This document shows, in pieces, positions 33,135 to 44,777 of a stretch of 64,000 nt of DNA. Positions within the stretch are counted from its first letter, which is position 1. The number at the start of each line of letters is the position of its first letter. Origin of the DNA: Albugo candida (lineage: Eukaryota > Oomycota > Peronosporomycetes > Albuginales > Albuginaceae); the NCBI GenBank assembly GCA_905220665.1, contig CAJNAR010000010.1, forward strand, positions 1 to 64,000, written 5' to 3'. The notes below the pieces were generated by a model. It was not told where the DNA came from, made no database searches, and worked only from the letters and a program-made list of their open reading frames with translations. Position numbers and translations under genes: made by a program.

Positions 33135-36100
33135 ATGGCACAAATTAAGCGTCAATCCCTCGAATCTTCACTGCCTCTGTTGGCGCCTCGTTCACACGCT
33201 TCTGTAGCACGATACAGGCACTCGAACGAGCTCCAAAAAGCTGATAATAATGTCATTAGAAACGACCCGGCTTTATTCTCCGAGTCTAAAGCTGCTCCCA
33301 CACATAACACAATGCGTAGCCGCAAGCCCAAAAGTAACTCACCTTTTCTTTTGTCGTCTCAAAGTGCTGAACGACTAAAGAAACAAAAGTCTGATGCGTC
33401 TGATACGTTTGCAGAGCGTTCACAGCTCAAAGAGACAACGACAAAGACCTCAGATGCAATGCATCGCGAGTATCTCTTATCGGAATCGGATCGAATCATG
33501 GAAGATTGGGTTGGCGTCTACGATGAAGAGAAGCATCAATTCACATCGTATGCTCTCTTTATCGAATCAAAACTCGATCATATTCAACAGAGTTTAATAT
33601 CCGTTGTAGGACGACCTCATCCATTGGAAACAGCGGCTTGTTGTGCGACATTATGGAAGATGCCAGGATTACTGAGCTGTTACCAGACACTATTGCAGAA
33701 ACTCGCGATTATCGTTCAGAGTGCGGTGTACGGGACATCCATACAAAGCTCTAGCAGTCTCAGTCCTCAACGCATTTCGAGTATGCCAATGAAAGATCTG
33801 GTGAGGTACTTTTACGGGCAGTCTGCTTACTTTCACAAAGTGCAGACACTACAAACTCAATACGAGACGTTCCGTAATCTGAAGGATCCGCTTGTCGTCC
33901 AAAATCTTCCGTGGCGCGATTTGCTTACAATTGTGGGGTCAACACCGCTTGAGAGTTTAATCGACGCAATCATATCCGTACTTCCTACTTCGAAATACAG
34001 TCTTCTTATCACACTTTTGGATCGGAAACGTCTCGCGAACCAGAGATTGGAAGGCACGCGACAGAAACGACCTTGGAAGATATTTGTCGCCCGTCCATAT
34101 TTTACAGACGATGAGAGTATCCAAAAAGAATCCGCACACTTAAATTTCACCACTGTTCAAAGTAGGAACGAAAGCATCGATGATGACGTGGAGATTCCCG
34201 TCAACGCAGAGGAGCTTCCGTGTCTCTCGTGCACTCAAATAGCTCGAGTGATATCGATATCAGCGCATACTTTTAGCACAAGTGGAAGAGAGATGCTCAT
34301 CCACGCGCTTGTCGATATTCTCGAAATTGAATCGTTTAAAGATGTATTCAAAGTGTTTGAAAAACACGCGAGAAAGCAAACACTCGAGCACCTCGAGCTC
34401 TCCGACAGCCTTTATCATCTTGGTATGGTTGTACGCCAAATTCCCGAGGTTCCCGAGGTGCTGTTCCAATTGTATCTCGCAATGTATTCGATCGATCAGA
34501 GAATTGTGAGAGGAAAAGAGGCGCAGATAAAGAGTTTGTTCTTTGGGAAATTATTGAGCTCCGTGATGGACTCATTTTTTCTCAGTGATTTAGCTCGTAA
34601 TTTGAGTCACGAGCATTGGGTTGTATTATGTCGAGAAATGGAATTGCTGCATCCAAAGAAGACGGAAAGTGTATTGAAGTCTAACGATATTCCACTGATT
34701 TCGGATCTTTATTCAGACAAGCAACGGGAGAATCCACAGGGAGAAGAGCGTCATACAACGCTAGACGATCCAATGCTCGACACATTTGACCAATTGCAAA
34801 ATCTCGTGCAGGAATTCTTGGCTGATAAACAAGTGCATAGTGCTCGTCTCTCTCAAATGATTCGACTGATTCTCATTCCAAAACTTTCCAATGAAAAAAA
34901 CATTCAAAGTGTTTTGAAAAGCTGTTGGGATCGACTCAGTACTGATACGAAATTACAGCAATTTCGACAATTATTTGCATCTTTTGGGAATGAAAGCCAA
35001 TTTTCCAAAGTCACCATTTTGCAATTGCTCGATTCCGCTTTCACGACACTCGATCCCAATGATAAGAAGAAATGGCTTCAAGAGAAGAAAATTGTAATTG
35101 ATGAACCTGAAGACAAAGAGATTGTTGAAGCTATTAGCGATGATGATCCTTATCAGTTGGGAAAGTTCACATCCAAACTGATGAAAATCACAATTGATAC
35201 CAAATTCAAATGGACGGAATGCATTCTGAAGCATTTGATTGCCGATAAACAGTATCGCGTCTATGAGGGGAAGCTTTTAAAGCTTATTCGAAAAATACAA
35301 AAACATGCAAAATCCACAAACGCTAAAATGAATATCACAGCCGCAACACACGCAATTGAGGAAATTCTAATTCCATTTGGGAACTCCGATCGACAGAAAA
35401 TATCACAAAGACTCGCTGAGAAAATGACACAAATGGCGATATCGATTCCATTGGAATTGGAAGCGGATATTCGGTCGCAAATGCCAATAAATGTATCGGA
35501 AAGAACTGAAAAAGATATTGTGAGTGAGAATTGGAGCGTTGATTCTCTTCGCACTGAAGCTGTAGAATCTGAAGAGAACAGAGTGAATACATTGATACGA
35601 AAAGAGGATTCAGTGAGCGAAAACATCGATTTAATCGCATTACGTGAGCCGCACACAAAAAGTGAGCGACAGAATCCTATAAACGTTCGAATGACTGCGA
35701 CAATTGCGACACAAACGATCGATTCAATGAATACGACAAAAAACCTTCCGAGCGATTCAAATGCAACGCATCAAGAAACGAATAATAACGAAAATAGCCA
35801 CGACACTATTCACGAGGTCGAGTCAGCCGTCTCAGTCCCCGCCTTATCATTACGAACGATTTTGAGTCATAACACGGGAAAGAAGAAACGCATCCATAAA
35901 ATCAATCAGAATGCTGTCCCTCGCGCTATCTCAAATTTGGTGACGTCGTGGCAAATGAATGTCGATCAATTGGCTCAATTCTCAAAGAAAACAATTACAG
36001 CTGTACTTCGATCCATTTCCGAAGCATACGGCGACTTCCTAACTTCAGAAAGACGAAAAAAGTCAAGTGTCGAGTCTTCCGTTCGCAGTAAGAAAATGAC

Positions 36101-37376
36101 ATTTGCGAAATCGGTATATCAGTCATTTCTGCATTCATACGGTCTTCCTGGAATCGCTGATATTCATCTTTTGGCACTTTCCATCGCAGTAGAAAATTAT
36201 CGTTCGCAGCATTTACGTGTCGAGTTTTTTGCTCAATTTTTATTCCAAGAAAGAAATACGAAAGAAATGGATTCCTATTTAGAATTCCTCGAGTTTTTGG
36301 TATGTGGCGAAATTACAAAAAGCAGCACAGCGATAAGTTCTCTCTCACAGACAACGACTCAGAGCTCTGTTGCTTCACGACAAAGACATCAACGTATCTC
36401 GATACCCGATAAAGAAATTTGGCTCGTATCGATCGAAAAAGCGATTGAGGCCGCAGAACACTGTTTTAAAGCAATGAAAAAGCAGAGTGTTGAACACTTT
36501 TGTGAGAAAATCGCTTTTTCAGCGAAAACAAAAGCCGAAAATGGTGTCAATGTCGATGTACTTCTCCAACTCGTTTTGCAAGAATGGAGAGATGAACAAG
36601 TGCGTCGGAATAATCATCTTCGTGACGCTTTTCACGCAGGCGATGTGGATGGAGATGGACAGCTTACCAGTGCAGAGTTTTCGAAAATCATTCTGTCTAT
36701 CGATCGAGATCGTGAGATTGGCGATATCTTACTTATGTACAGCGATACATTACGTCAAACAGCTTCCAGTTCCATCGATGCCAACACATTCCTTCAAGTA
36801 GCAAGAGAATACGATTTAGACAAAGTTCCTTGGGATGAAGAAGTAGAGCTGCATACGATTTCCAGCTCTGTTGAAGATTTAGACGCGACGTGGGCGCTCG
36901 GAGGCGTTCGAGGCTTTTTTCTTGGAACTTTGGACGTTTTATCGAATGGGTGGAGCCCAACGCATTCACTCCGAACATGTAAAGGAGCAGGTTGTGGATG
37001 CCTTAAATGCATTGTCGATGGATTTATTGGGTTCCAGAAAATGAGGGTCGATGCAAAAGTAACACAGTCCAGCTCACAGGACGTTATTGTATCAGATGAG
37101 CTGGTTTGGACGCGATTCTGGCATCTGATGCGACAGCTTCATGAAGCTACGAATGATAGGACCGACACTCTCGCTGAAAATGGCGGGCTTGTAATGGAGG
37201 CGGAAGTACCTCGCTCGAATACAAGCCGCCGGAATGCAGTTCCCAATTTTTTGTTTCCGAATGTCAAGTGCGTATCAGGAGCATTGGGAAAAGCACACGA
37301 TGTGGAAATGGAGATATTCGATTCGGAACGTATTCGGATGCAATTTTCTCATTTGTATGTGCAAAAGGATCGATGA
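33135..37376 (+). CDS. Large EF-hand protein of unknown function (about 1413 aa)
   Basis: A single uninterrupted exon. I start at the ATG at 33135 because the frame upstream has no ATG. The first 120 residues are basic and Ser-rich. The middle is a long alpha-helical, Leu-rich region without a domain I recognise. Residues of about 800-930 are acidic and polar and probably disordered. Near residue 1170 there is a canonical EF-hand loop, DVDGDGQLTSAE, with calcium ligands at the expected positions, followed by a weaker second helix pair. A Cys cluster CKGAGCGCLKC lies near residue 1283. Calcium binding is therefore likely. The absence of introns contrasts with its neighbours. I do not know its role. 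Confidence 0.8.
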   Translation: MAQIKRQSLESSLPLLAPRSHASVARYRHSNELQKADNNVIRNDPALFSESKAAPTHNTMRSRKPKSNSPFLLSSQSAERLKKQKSDASDTFAERSQLKETTTKTSDAMHREYLLSESDRIMEDWVGVYDEEKHQFTSYALFIESKLDHIQQSLISVVGRPHPLETAACCATLWKMPGLLSCYQTLLQKLAIIVQSAVYGTSIQSSSSLSPQRISSMPMKDLVRYFYGQSAYFHKVQTLQTQYETFRNLKDPLVVQNLPWRDLLTIVGSTPLESLIDAIISVLPTSKYSLLITLLDRKRLANQRLEGTRQKRPWKIFVARPYFTDDESIQKESAHLNFTTVQSRNESIDDDVEIPVNAEELPCLSCTQIARVISISAHTFSTSGREMLIHALVDILEIESFKDVFKVFEKHARKQTLEHLELSDSLYHLGMVVRQIPEVPEVLFQLYLAMYSIDQRIVRGKEAQIKSLFFGKLLSSVMDSFFLSDLARNLSHEHWVVLCREMELLHPKKTESVLKSNDIPLISDLYSDKQRENPQGEERHTTLDDPMLDTFDQLQNLVQEFLADKQVHSARLSQMIRLILIPKLSNEKNIQSVLKSCWDRLSTDTKLQQFRQLFASFGNESQFSKVTILQLLDSAFTTLDPNDKKKWLQEKKIVIDEPEDKEIVEAISDDDPYQLGKFTSKLMKITIDTKFKWTECILKHLIADKQYRVYEGKLLKLIRKIQKHAKSTNAKMNITAATHAIEEILIPFGNSDRQKISQRLAEKMTQMAISIPLELEADIRSQMPINVSERTEKDIVSENWSVDSLRTEAVESEENRVNTLIRKEDSVSENIDLIALREPHTKSERQNPINVRMTATIATQTIDSMNTTKNLPSDSNATHQETNNNENSHDTIHEVESAVSVPALSLRTILSHNTGKKKRIHKINQNAVPRAISNLVTSWQMNVDQLAQFSKKTITAVLRSISEAYGDFLTSERRKKSSVESSVRSKKMTFAKSVYQSFLHSYGLPGIADIHLLALSIAVENYRSQHLRVEFFAQFLFQERNTKEMDSYLEFLEFLVCGEITKSSTAISSLSQTTTQSSVASRQRHQRISIPDKEIWLVSIEKAIEAAEHCFKAMKKQSVEHFCEKIAFSAKTKAENGVNVDVLLQLVLQEWRDEQVRRNNHLRDAFHAGDVDGDGQLTSAEFSKIILSIDRDREIGDILLMYSDTLRQTASSSIDANTFLQVAREYDLDKVPWDEEVELHTISSSVEDLDATWALGGVRGFFLGTLDVLSNGWSPTHSLRTCKGAGCGCLKCIVDGFIGFQKMRVDAKVTQSSSQDVIVSDELVWTRFWHLMRQLHEATNDRTDTLAENGGLVMEAEVPRSNTSRRNAVPNFLFPNVKCVSGALGKAHDVEMEIFDSERIRMQFSHLYVQKDR

Positions 37377-37467
37377 TGTGGGAAACATTATGTTTTGGAG
37401 TGTATAACAAATCGATGTATTAGATTTCATAATCAGACATGCATTCTGCTACATGCATTCTGAAAGC

Positions 37468-37737
37468 TCATCCGGATTTGAATAAAAGGATCGCAACTTG
37501 ACCTAGATAAAAGTATATAAAGTGTTTGGTTTCGTGTGTTACGTACGATCCAAAGTTGCGGCCAACAATGCAGTGCCAAGTCGGATTGTGTTTGATGTCA
37601 AATTCTTTTTTGATGAAGGCTGCAATGTCTTTTTCGATATTGTATTTTTCTAACGCCTGAGACGCACAATCGACAGCATCCTGCTGCATATCTTCATGCA
37701 TGTCGGCGTTTTTGATGACGGCCTTACACTCGGACAT
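37468..37737 (-). CDS. DYNLL: Dynein light chain LC8
   Basis: The frame from ATG at 37737 encodes 89 residues, exactly the family length. It matches LC8 nearly residue for residue: [55 protein letters not shown] and [20 protein letters not shown]8 is a homodimeric hub that binds short linear motifs and is part of cytoplasmic and axonemal dynein. The open frame extends further upstream but the conserved length fixes the start. No introns are needed. Confidence 0.97.
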   Translation of the reverse strand: MSECKAVIKNADMHEDMQQDAVDCASQALEKYNIEKDIAAFIKKEFDIKHNPTWHCIVGRNFGSYVTHETKHFIYFYLGQVAILLFKSG

Positions 37738-38125
37738 ATTGGCTATTTCGTGACAAATTACGCGGTGGACGAGATGGGATACTTGAATTTGGGTAGTTCC
37801 GTCGCGTTGGGTTCTATATGAACGCCACAAGCGAGAAACGAACGATGAAAAAAGGTGTGTTTTGATGCGGGGAGCCTCTTGTCTTTTTGTGCAAAATCAC
37901 TGGGAAGAATTATGACCAATCATTTGATGCGGCGTTTGGAAACAGACGCGATTTCGATTGAAAACGCCATTTGTTTTCGCTTTCAAAAAGCAATGGAAGG
38001 CATTTCGTATGTGAAGAAAAGACAAATGGACATGTCGATGAAGCGTAGTTTCTAACGTGTGCAATTGGAAGACTTGTAGCGCGCGTGTTTGACGATAAAA
38101 ACAGTGGCAAAGAATCTTATACGTA
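37738..38125. other. Intergenic, upstream of LC8
   Basis: No supportable gene; presumably the LC8 promoter and the 3' end of the next minus-strand gene. Confidence 0.4.
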
Positions 38126-38755
38126 CTATGTACTAGGCACAATTTTAGCTTCAAATTTGTATGGTTCTGGTTCTTCGACTTCCGGTGCAATATCTTCTGG
38201 TGATAATTGATCTCTTTCAAACTCCTCAATTAGTTCTTGTGGTGCCTGAAGTATCTCAACAAGAGCACGAGCCCCACATAGATCGAAAAGCATTTTTTCA
38301 TTTAACTGAGGTGCGATAAGAACTTTTTTCTCATCGTCCGCTGAGCCTTCAGAGACATCGAAATTGACGCCAGAGTCCTTCAAATGTTTCTGGAAGGCTT
38401 CCAGAGGATCGACAAATAGGCTGATGAAATTGTTTGCGTTGTACGCATTTCGAAGAACACGTGATTTCGACTTTTGCTCACTTTCGATGCGAGTCGGATA
38501 CTCGTGATCCTCTACTTCTACGTCGCGTACTCCAATAATCCGGAAAGGACGGGCGTCTACCACCTCTTTATCTTCCTCGTGTTCAAAGTGAATGGGACGA
38601 AGTGGTGTGGGTGGCCTCTTCTTCACGCTGAAATGTCGAAGTGATTGTCGCAATCGATTTGCCATTCTTGGACGCCGTTCAAGTATTTGCGTACATTCGT
38701 GCGACCTTCCGTCTACATTACAGGGAAGGATGTATAAGCGCAATGGAAAAGCCAT
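38126..38755 (-). CDS. Hypothetical protein, possibly mitochondrial
   Basis: An intact frame of 209 residues from the ATG at 38755; a second Met at residue 31 (38665) begins MANRLRQSLRHFSVKKRPPT, which looks like a mitochondrial presequence (basic, no acids, amphipathic), so the true start may be there. The C-terminal half is acidic (ending EVEEPEPYKFEAKIVPST). No family recognised. The gene starts only 57 bp after the stop of SSNA1 on the same strand, typical of the tight spacing in this island. Confidence 0.65.
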   Translation of the reverse strand: MAFPLRLYILPCNVDGRSHECTQILERRPRMANRLRQSLRHFSVKKRPPTPLRPIHFEHEEDKEVVDARPFRIIGVRDVEVEDHEYPTRIESEQKSKSRVLRNAYNANNFISLFVDPLEAFQKHLKDSGVNFDVSEGSADDEKKVLIAPQLNEKMLFDLCGARALVEILQAPQELIEEFERDQLSPEDIAPEVEEPEPYKFEAKIVPST

Positions 38756-38812
38756 TTATCTCCGCAAAAGTGAGCGTGAGATAAGTGAGGAGGGAAAAAC
38801 TGATTCTAATAG

Positions 38813-39255
38813 TCAATTCTTTGCTTTAATCTGCTTCTTATTACATAGCTGCACAGTTTCTCGCTTGAGTACGTGTAATAAAGTTTGTGAGCTTTCAAGT
38901 ATCTGACACGAAGAAAGAAGAGAGTAACGGGAAATGGCGATGAAGCAAACGGACCTTCATGTACGCTGCTTCAGTCTCGTGGATCGTACGATCATATTCG
39001 TCGCGTGCAGTTACTTTATGACTGAGATCCTCACAAATCGCTTCCAATCGATTCGATAAGACTGCTATATCCTACAGTATGTGATGAGCTTTCATTCTTT
39101 TGTTAAGTAAGTCTCTTAACTCGCTGAATTTTGGATTTTTCTTCCTCCTGTTTTGCTATCGCACGGTTCATTTCTTCTCGTTTCTCACGTAAATCTTCAA
39201 TACATTTTACTAATTCGTTGTTATAATTCTGCAATGTTGCACCTTGCTGTGCCAT
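38813..39255 (-). CDS. SSNA1: SSNA1/DIP13 microtubule protein, 3 exons
   Basis: Exons 39255-39121, 39071-38955 and 38902-38813 join in phase to 113 residues (introns 49 and 52 nt). The protein matches SSNA1 along its length: [31 protein letters not shown], then [14 protein letters not shown] and [19 protein letters not shown]1 (DIP13 in Chlamydomonas) is a coiled-coil protein that forms fibres and remodels microtubules at basal bodies and axonemes. It is nearly as long as the 119-residue human protein. It fits with LZTFL1 and LC8 nearby. Confidence 0.95.
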
Positions 39256-39869
39256 CTTTAGTGTAATCGATGAGAACGTTCGACACCACAGGTCACTCTT
39301 GATGCAAAAGACGTCATTATCTTAATACTATAAATAAACGAAGTTTGACCGCCAGGTTCTTTGGAGTGCATTGGGCATCTCAGACTCGTGGATGTCACAA
39401 TTTCTCAATTAGTGGAAAAAGAATCACATTGCAAGATATGAAAAGTAAAAGATCATTTATAGTATATTATGTCGTTACGCGTTGGGGATGGTAATGTGAG
39501 TTGCAATTGGCTCTTGAAGATACGAGATAGTATAATCAGCAAGGTTCCTATCATAAACAACCGCTTTATATTTGCACGTAGTAGCAGTAGAATGTGATCA
39601 CGTTGTTACGATCACCTACTGTGGCAACTACTTGCAATGAAAAAATGCCGAAGGATCAGTTCCAAAATGGAAGGATTTTCTAATCATCGTGTTCAGTCCC
39701 TCAGGATTGCCATCACTTCCTCCAAATGAATTATGATAAAGTAGCAAAGTGTTGATAAACACGATGAACGAATAACAGCCATTCAAAGTTAGGGTCTCGT
39801 GCCTCTATATAAGTGTACAACGGTGTATTTTCATTCACATTCGTGCAACCTCAAACCTTCCCAGCAACA
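39256..39869. other. Divergent intergenic region SSNA1 / THOC5
   Basis: About 600 bp with no coding frame; holds the THOC5 core promoter candidate at its right end. Confidence 0.4.
39804..39842 (+). promoter_or_regulatory. Candidate core promoter of THOC5 (TATA plus Inr)
   Basis: TATATAA at about 39806-39812 is followed 25 bp later by TCATTCACATTC (39831-39842), which resembles the oomycete initiator. The THOC5 ATG is 28 bp downstream of this. Confidence 0.4.
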
Positions 39870-42064
39870 ATGAGCCAGAACGCTCGCGCTGGAATCACTT
39901 TATGCGATCCAAACTCGAAAACAAAGACTTTAAGCGATCTACAAAACATATGTATTTCCCTACGACACCTTCTTAACGAGATCCAAACCACGAAAGAATC
40001 CCAAGGCGATGCGTTTGTCAATTCAAATGAATATCAAAAGCAAAAGCGGCAAGCGTTCCATTACCTCGGCGCTATGAAGGGACGATTACGTGATACATTT
40101 CTCGAAAAACACACAAAGAAAATGGAAATTCAAAAAAAAAAAGAATTTATCGATGTGTATCATTTGAAACTACAAAACTTATTATATGAAAAACAGCATT
40201 TGCTCTGTGAGATCGATCGTCATAAAAATACAAGGTATGCGATAATATCGACAAAATGCGCTCACAGTTTTCTAAATACACTATGTAGCCTTACAGAAAT
40301 GAACAAAATTGATTTTAGACCAATTGTGGAAATCAATGTACATCCGGACACACACAAGCAACATCTCGATCGCCTCATTTCAGAGCTTGAGTCTCGAAAA
40401 CAGTACAAAATTCCCTCAATCTCATTCCTCGTTGCTGATGGATTCTGCTGTGTAGAATGCAGAGTAATTTTAAGGCGTTGGATGATGAGATCGCGCAAGT
40501 CGAAGCAATCACAAAGCAAAAGCTGAAATTCCTCGCAGATCTTCGTGGAACTCTGAATGTGATTGAGGATTCGACTCACTCCTTACAAGAGTACATGGGA
40601 AATCCGGTGACATCGAAATTGTGCAAGCAGAATGAAGCGATTGAATTACTTCCAACACCACTGTACTCGCTGTACTGTGAATTGGATGGGTATATGGAAG
40701 CAGCACAAGTGCGGAACAAAAAGATGCAAGTCGAAATTGTCAGTACCGATCTTTACGGCAAAAGTACGAAACGATATCTGTCCAAACGTAAATTTGCAAA
40801 TGTTTTTACCGAATCAAAAGATACTCTTCAGAAGCGTATTCGATCGGCATCTCCACGCACGCCGTCGAGGTCTCCTTCATCGAGTCGGAATACAGTAACA
40901 CAGCCTTCTACTGAATCGGATTCCGTCTTAGACACAGAGCCACAAAATTCTGAAGAGATTTTCAACCAAATCGGCTCGACAGAGACCTCAGCCCAAGTTC
41001 AAGATAAGAATGTTAGTGATTTGAGTGCGCATTCACTCTTGCTGAAGCTCTGTCCAATCAAAGAGACATTTTCAATCTTATTTCGATACTATACAGTCTT
41101 AAAGATTGTCACAGTGGAAGTCATTGAAGCGACTTGCAACGGGATCTCACATGAAGCTGTATTGATGAAATTGTTTCCAGACGATGACGGAGATGAGATT
41201 CCTCGAATTGCGAGTGGATACGAATTTGAAGAGAGTGGGGAAATGGATCTTTGTACCTTACTTCTTGGTCGGCCGTATCATTGGGCTCAATGGATTTGTG
41301 GATTACACGTTCTTCCTCGTCCAAAAGTGGTCGATGGTATTCTCTCTACGGAGACGCTGATAACTCGTATCCAGCCATCTATTCAAAATACGATGGAACA
41401 GCTTTTGAAGCGTTTTGCTTCTGCTACGTATTTGGAGATTCATCTCTCAGAATTATCACGAGCATCGTTCGATCAAGATGTTGTACGTGTTTCTCCCGAT
41501 TCTATCGAGTACTTTCCGTCCTTTTCTCCGATAACTCGACTCGAAGGATGGAAATTGATGATTCCTGAAGAAGAAAAAACACTTTCTAGCCGCATTTTCA
41601 AGGCGATATTCAGGAATGGAGACATACAATGTGTAGCGATCGTGGAGATCTCGACCGAATTCCCAGTCCGTCCTCCACACTTTCGTTTTTGCACCGACGA
41701 AAGTTCTTTGCTGCCGATGGAACTGAAGGTACGCTCCACTCTTAAATTACATACCCCTTATAATAACGTACTTATCTTCTAGGAGGTGGAAATCGAAATT
41801 AATGATCATTGTACAGAGTGTATAAAAAGAAAAGGTGATGTAGAAGCAGAAGCCTGGATCCTGATGCATCAGCTCCGAAAGGTGCAGTATTGTATCGATC
41901 TCGTTGTTTCGAGTGTAGAGAAGACATCAGGTAAAGGTACGGATCCCACGCAACTTTGGATCAAGCGAATACTGTCTGCGACAAGACATCGTCGGGGAAA
42001 GAATCGGCGACTACCATTCGGATCGATTGTTCTATCTCAGGGTGAAGAGCTCCTTCATCGTTGA
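39870..42064 (+). CDS. THOC5: THO complex subunit 5, 4 exons
   Basis: Exons 39870-40234, 40289-40402, 40456-41728 and 41783-42064 join in phase to 677 residues (introns 54, 53 and 54 nt). The N-terminal coiled coil contains the family signature LKLQNLLYEKQHLLCEIDRH. Further on are ELLPTPLYSLYCELDGYMEA (LPPPLY in animals) and, in the C-terminal half, GRPYHWAQWICGLHVLPRPK, which matches the conserved YLWVQKLGGLHF region. THOC5 is part of the THO/TREX complex that couples transcription with mRNA export in the nucleus. Because introns 1 and 3 are multiples of three, only stops in them show they are introns or not; intron 2 is required to keep the frame. Confidence 0.85.
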
Positions 42065-42270
42065 TGTCACTCAGCATATTTGCACGTTTGCCGATACCCG
42101 ACGCTATTATCTCTACTTCCACAGCACAAGCGCACTAAAAGTAATTCGATACAGCATTTAATTTGTTACCATAGTTTATTAATCATATAATACAAGCTAT
42201 ACAAATTCGCGGCATTATACTATAGATAAATACGTCGCTTTTCAGCGAGCGTTTAGATTGCGGCATCTCT

Positions 42271-44230
42271 TCAACGCAACCAGCAATGTTGTAAGGCATC
42301 TGACGCCGTCATACGATCTTCAGGATTGCGTATCGTAGCCCGCTCAATAAAATCCTTGGCTTTGGGTGTTATTTTGGACCAAATATCTTCAGTAAAGCGA
42401 AGGCTCGATCCCGCAGAGCTTGGAAGGAATACCGGCGCACATCCACTCAGCAACACATATGTAACGATTCCAACGCTCCACATATCCGCTTCCGTGCCAT
42501 ATCCTTTCCCGCTCATAACTTCAGGAGCGACATAATCTCTCGTGCCACATTTTGTATGTGCTCTACCCAATCGATTTTGCACAACTTGGACAGAGTTGGA
42601 CGAAGGTCGTCCGATGGATGTTACCTCCGTTAGCGAATCGTATGGAGTCAGAGATAACATTCCGTTTGTCGCGTCAAGTTTCCGCGCAATCCCAAAATCA
42701 CTTAATTTGATTTCCGTCACATTATCGGCTGAAATCAGAATATTTTCCGGTTTGATGTCGCGATGAACGATAGCGTTTTCGTGGAGATACGACACACTGC
42801 TCAGTAAATTTCGAACGAGATTTCTGGTGGTTTCTTCCACAAGCTGTCCTTGTTGATCGAGATACTCAAAGAGCTCCTGTTGGCAGCGTTCCATAACAAT
42901 AAATAAATGCTCTGCGGTCTCAAACAATTCAATCAATTGAACGATTCCTTTGTGGCAAATTGAATGCATTATTTCTAATTCGCGTTTGATAAATCGCATT
43001 TCCGATATTTGAAACTTGTCAATAATCTTAACCGCATACGATTTCTGCGATCGTAAATGAGTACATTCTTTGACGATTGAGTATTTGCCCGACCCCAATA
43101 CATTTCCAATACGATAGTGAGCATTGAAGTTTTCTTCAACAGGAATTCCGTCCAGCATGTTTGCGATTGTCATATGAGGCTTATACGCTTGCACACTATC
43201 TCCTCCAAGATGAGCATCGATAGAAAGGTCGAATCGAAATCGAGGCGCTTGTTGAGTGTCGTTTGATTGCTTGCGGTCTAACGGCGATTCTTGATTTACT
43301 GTTTTTTCTTGAATTGGATGAAGAAACCGATTTGAACGCGATAGGTCGAATTCCAAAGTAGCGAGATCCGAGTTGATTGGCTCTAATGATAAAGATGGAC
43401 GCGTGCGTTCGATGACTTTGCTCTTCAGAATTGGATCTGTTACAAGGTGTGAATGCGTATCCCAAGGGGTCGGTTCGTTATCATTGAAATTCGAAAGTGG
43501 AGTTTCCACATTTAACGTCGCAAATGTCGACGATAAGACATCGAGTCCTGCCAAACGAGAACGAGCGTTAGGACCATACAGAATCCGACGCAAGTCTCGT
43601 ATATTTTGCGTGCTTTTGAACTGTTCTAGCGCGTGCCAAATCTGCTCATCGCCTGCTTCCAACAATTCATTGATTTGAATTCTCTCACTGGGTGTAAACA
43701 GTGTTTCGTCAAAATCCGACCAATGTAACCCGTTCAGTTGCATTGTCTTCAAAGAGCTTGTTCGTTCCTTACGCTTTAAGCACGGCGACGCGGTTGGTGT
43801 GTGGACATTCATGGGTTGTGAAAAAACACTTTGAAATGTATTTTGGGTGCGAGACGGTCCTAAGACTGGGGTTATGCAGCCTTCCTCTAATAACTTTCGA
43901 AATTCTTCGCATGGTCGATACACTAAAACTTGGTTGTGTTCGATTTCATCCAATGCATGCACGATGAATTCTTGTAATGTTTTCGATTGCACTGTTTTTT
44001 TCATTTGTAACAGGTGAGAATTCTTCAGATACGATTCGTTTCTATTAATTTGGATGTGTGAGTTGGTTACGTTTTGTGTGAAACTATAGAGTCATAACTT
44101 ACATATTCCCAAATGCAATTTGATGAAATCGGCGTAGTAGCTCTTCAACAGTGTGTATGTCATCAGTGACAGAGAAGGAGATAGTATCGCTCAAATGGAT
44201 CATTCGGATAAACACAACGCGAGGTTCCAT
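42271..44230 (-). CDS. CAMK-like Ser/Thr protein kinase, 2 exons
   Basis: Exons 44230-44103 and 44041-42271 join in phase to 632 residues (intron 61 nt). The first 300 residues are a regulatory region without a domain I recognise. The kinase domain shows the glycine loop GSGKYSIVKE, the catalytic Lys in YAVKIIDK (about residue 377), HRDIKPEN (about 471), DFG (about 491) and APE (about 547). It ends with RMTASDALQHCWLR, as CaM-kinase-type kinases do. An insertion between DFG and APE rich in Ser, Thr and Asn lengthens the activation segment, which is unusual. A calmodulin site is not obvious and no EF-hands are present. Its pathway is unknown. Confidence 0.85.
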
Positions 44231-44777
44231 CCTCGATAATATTGAAAAGTAAGACTAGATTAAATATGTATCTTAGTGAGGACAGACTACTGATGCGACC
44301 AAACACAAGCGTCTAACGTAGTCCCCCCTTATGAATCAAAACAGGCCGAATGGAGGGTTCGAAAGGGCGATCGTAATGCTGCTGTTTTTCAGAAACAGCG
44401 GGTGGGGTTGAGGAGAAGCTATTTAAACGTGTCACCTAATGGTGAAAGCACTTGGATTCATGGAAGGGGGTACAGGACACGGAAAGGATACTCTCGCGTG
44501 CTTGATTGCGGTATACTGTGTACTTTATCAAGGCTGCTTTGCTATCGACTATGAGAGTGAAGTAGTTTTTATTCAGTAAGGAAAATTGTCTATGCACCTT
44601 TGCAAATTTTGCAAGGTCACGAGATTGGTGGAGACACGTAGCACCCATCTAACTTTCCCATCCACGCGACCCACAAGCCAATAATTAGCAATAAAAACAT
44701 AGAATCGAGTCAGCCTAATGTGTAACCGCAGCTCACATGACTTTATAGAGTGTTGATTTACACGCGTTAGTATTGTA
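44231..44777. other. Divergent intergenic region kinase / XRCC3-like
   Basis: About 550 bp, no gene recognised; some short frames only. Confidence 0.4.

Noticed and set aside
37738..37830. N-terminal extension of LC8 by 31 residues.
   Set aside because: The family is 89 residues long in nearly all eukaryotes and the internal Met gives exactly that.
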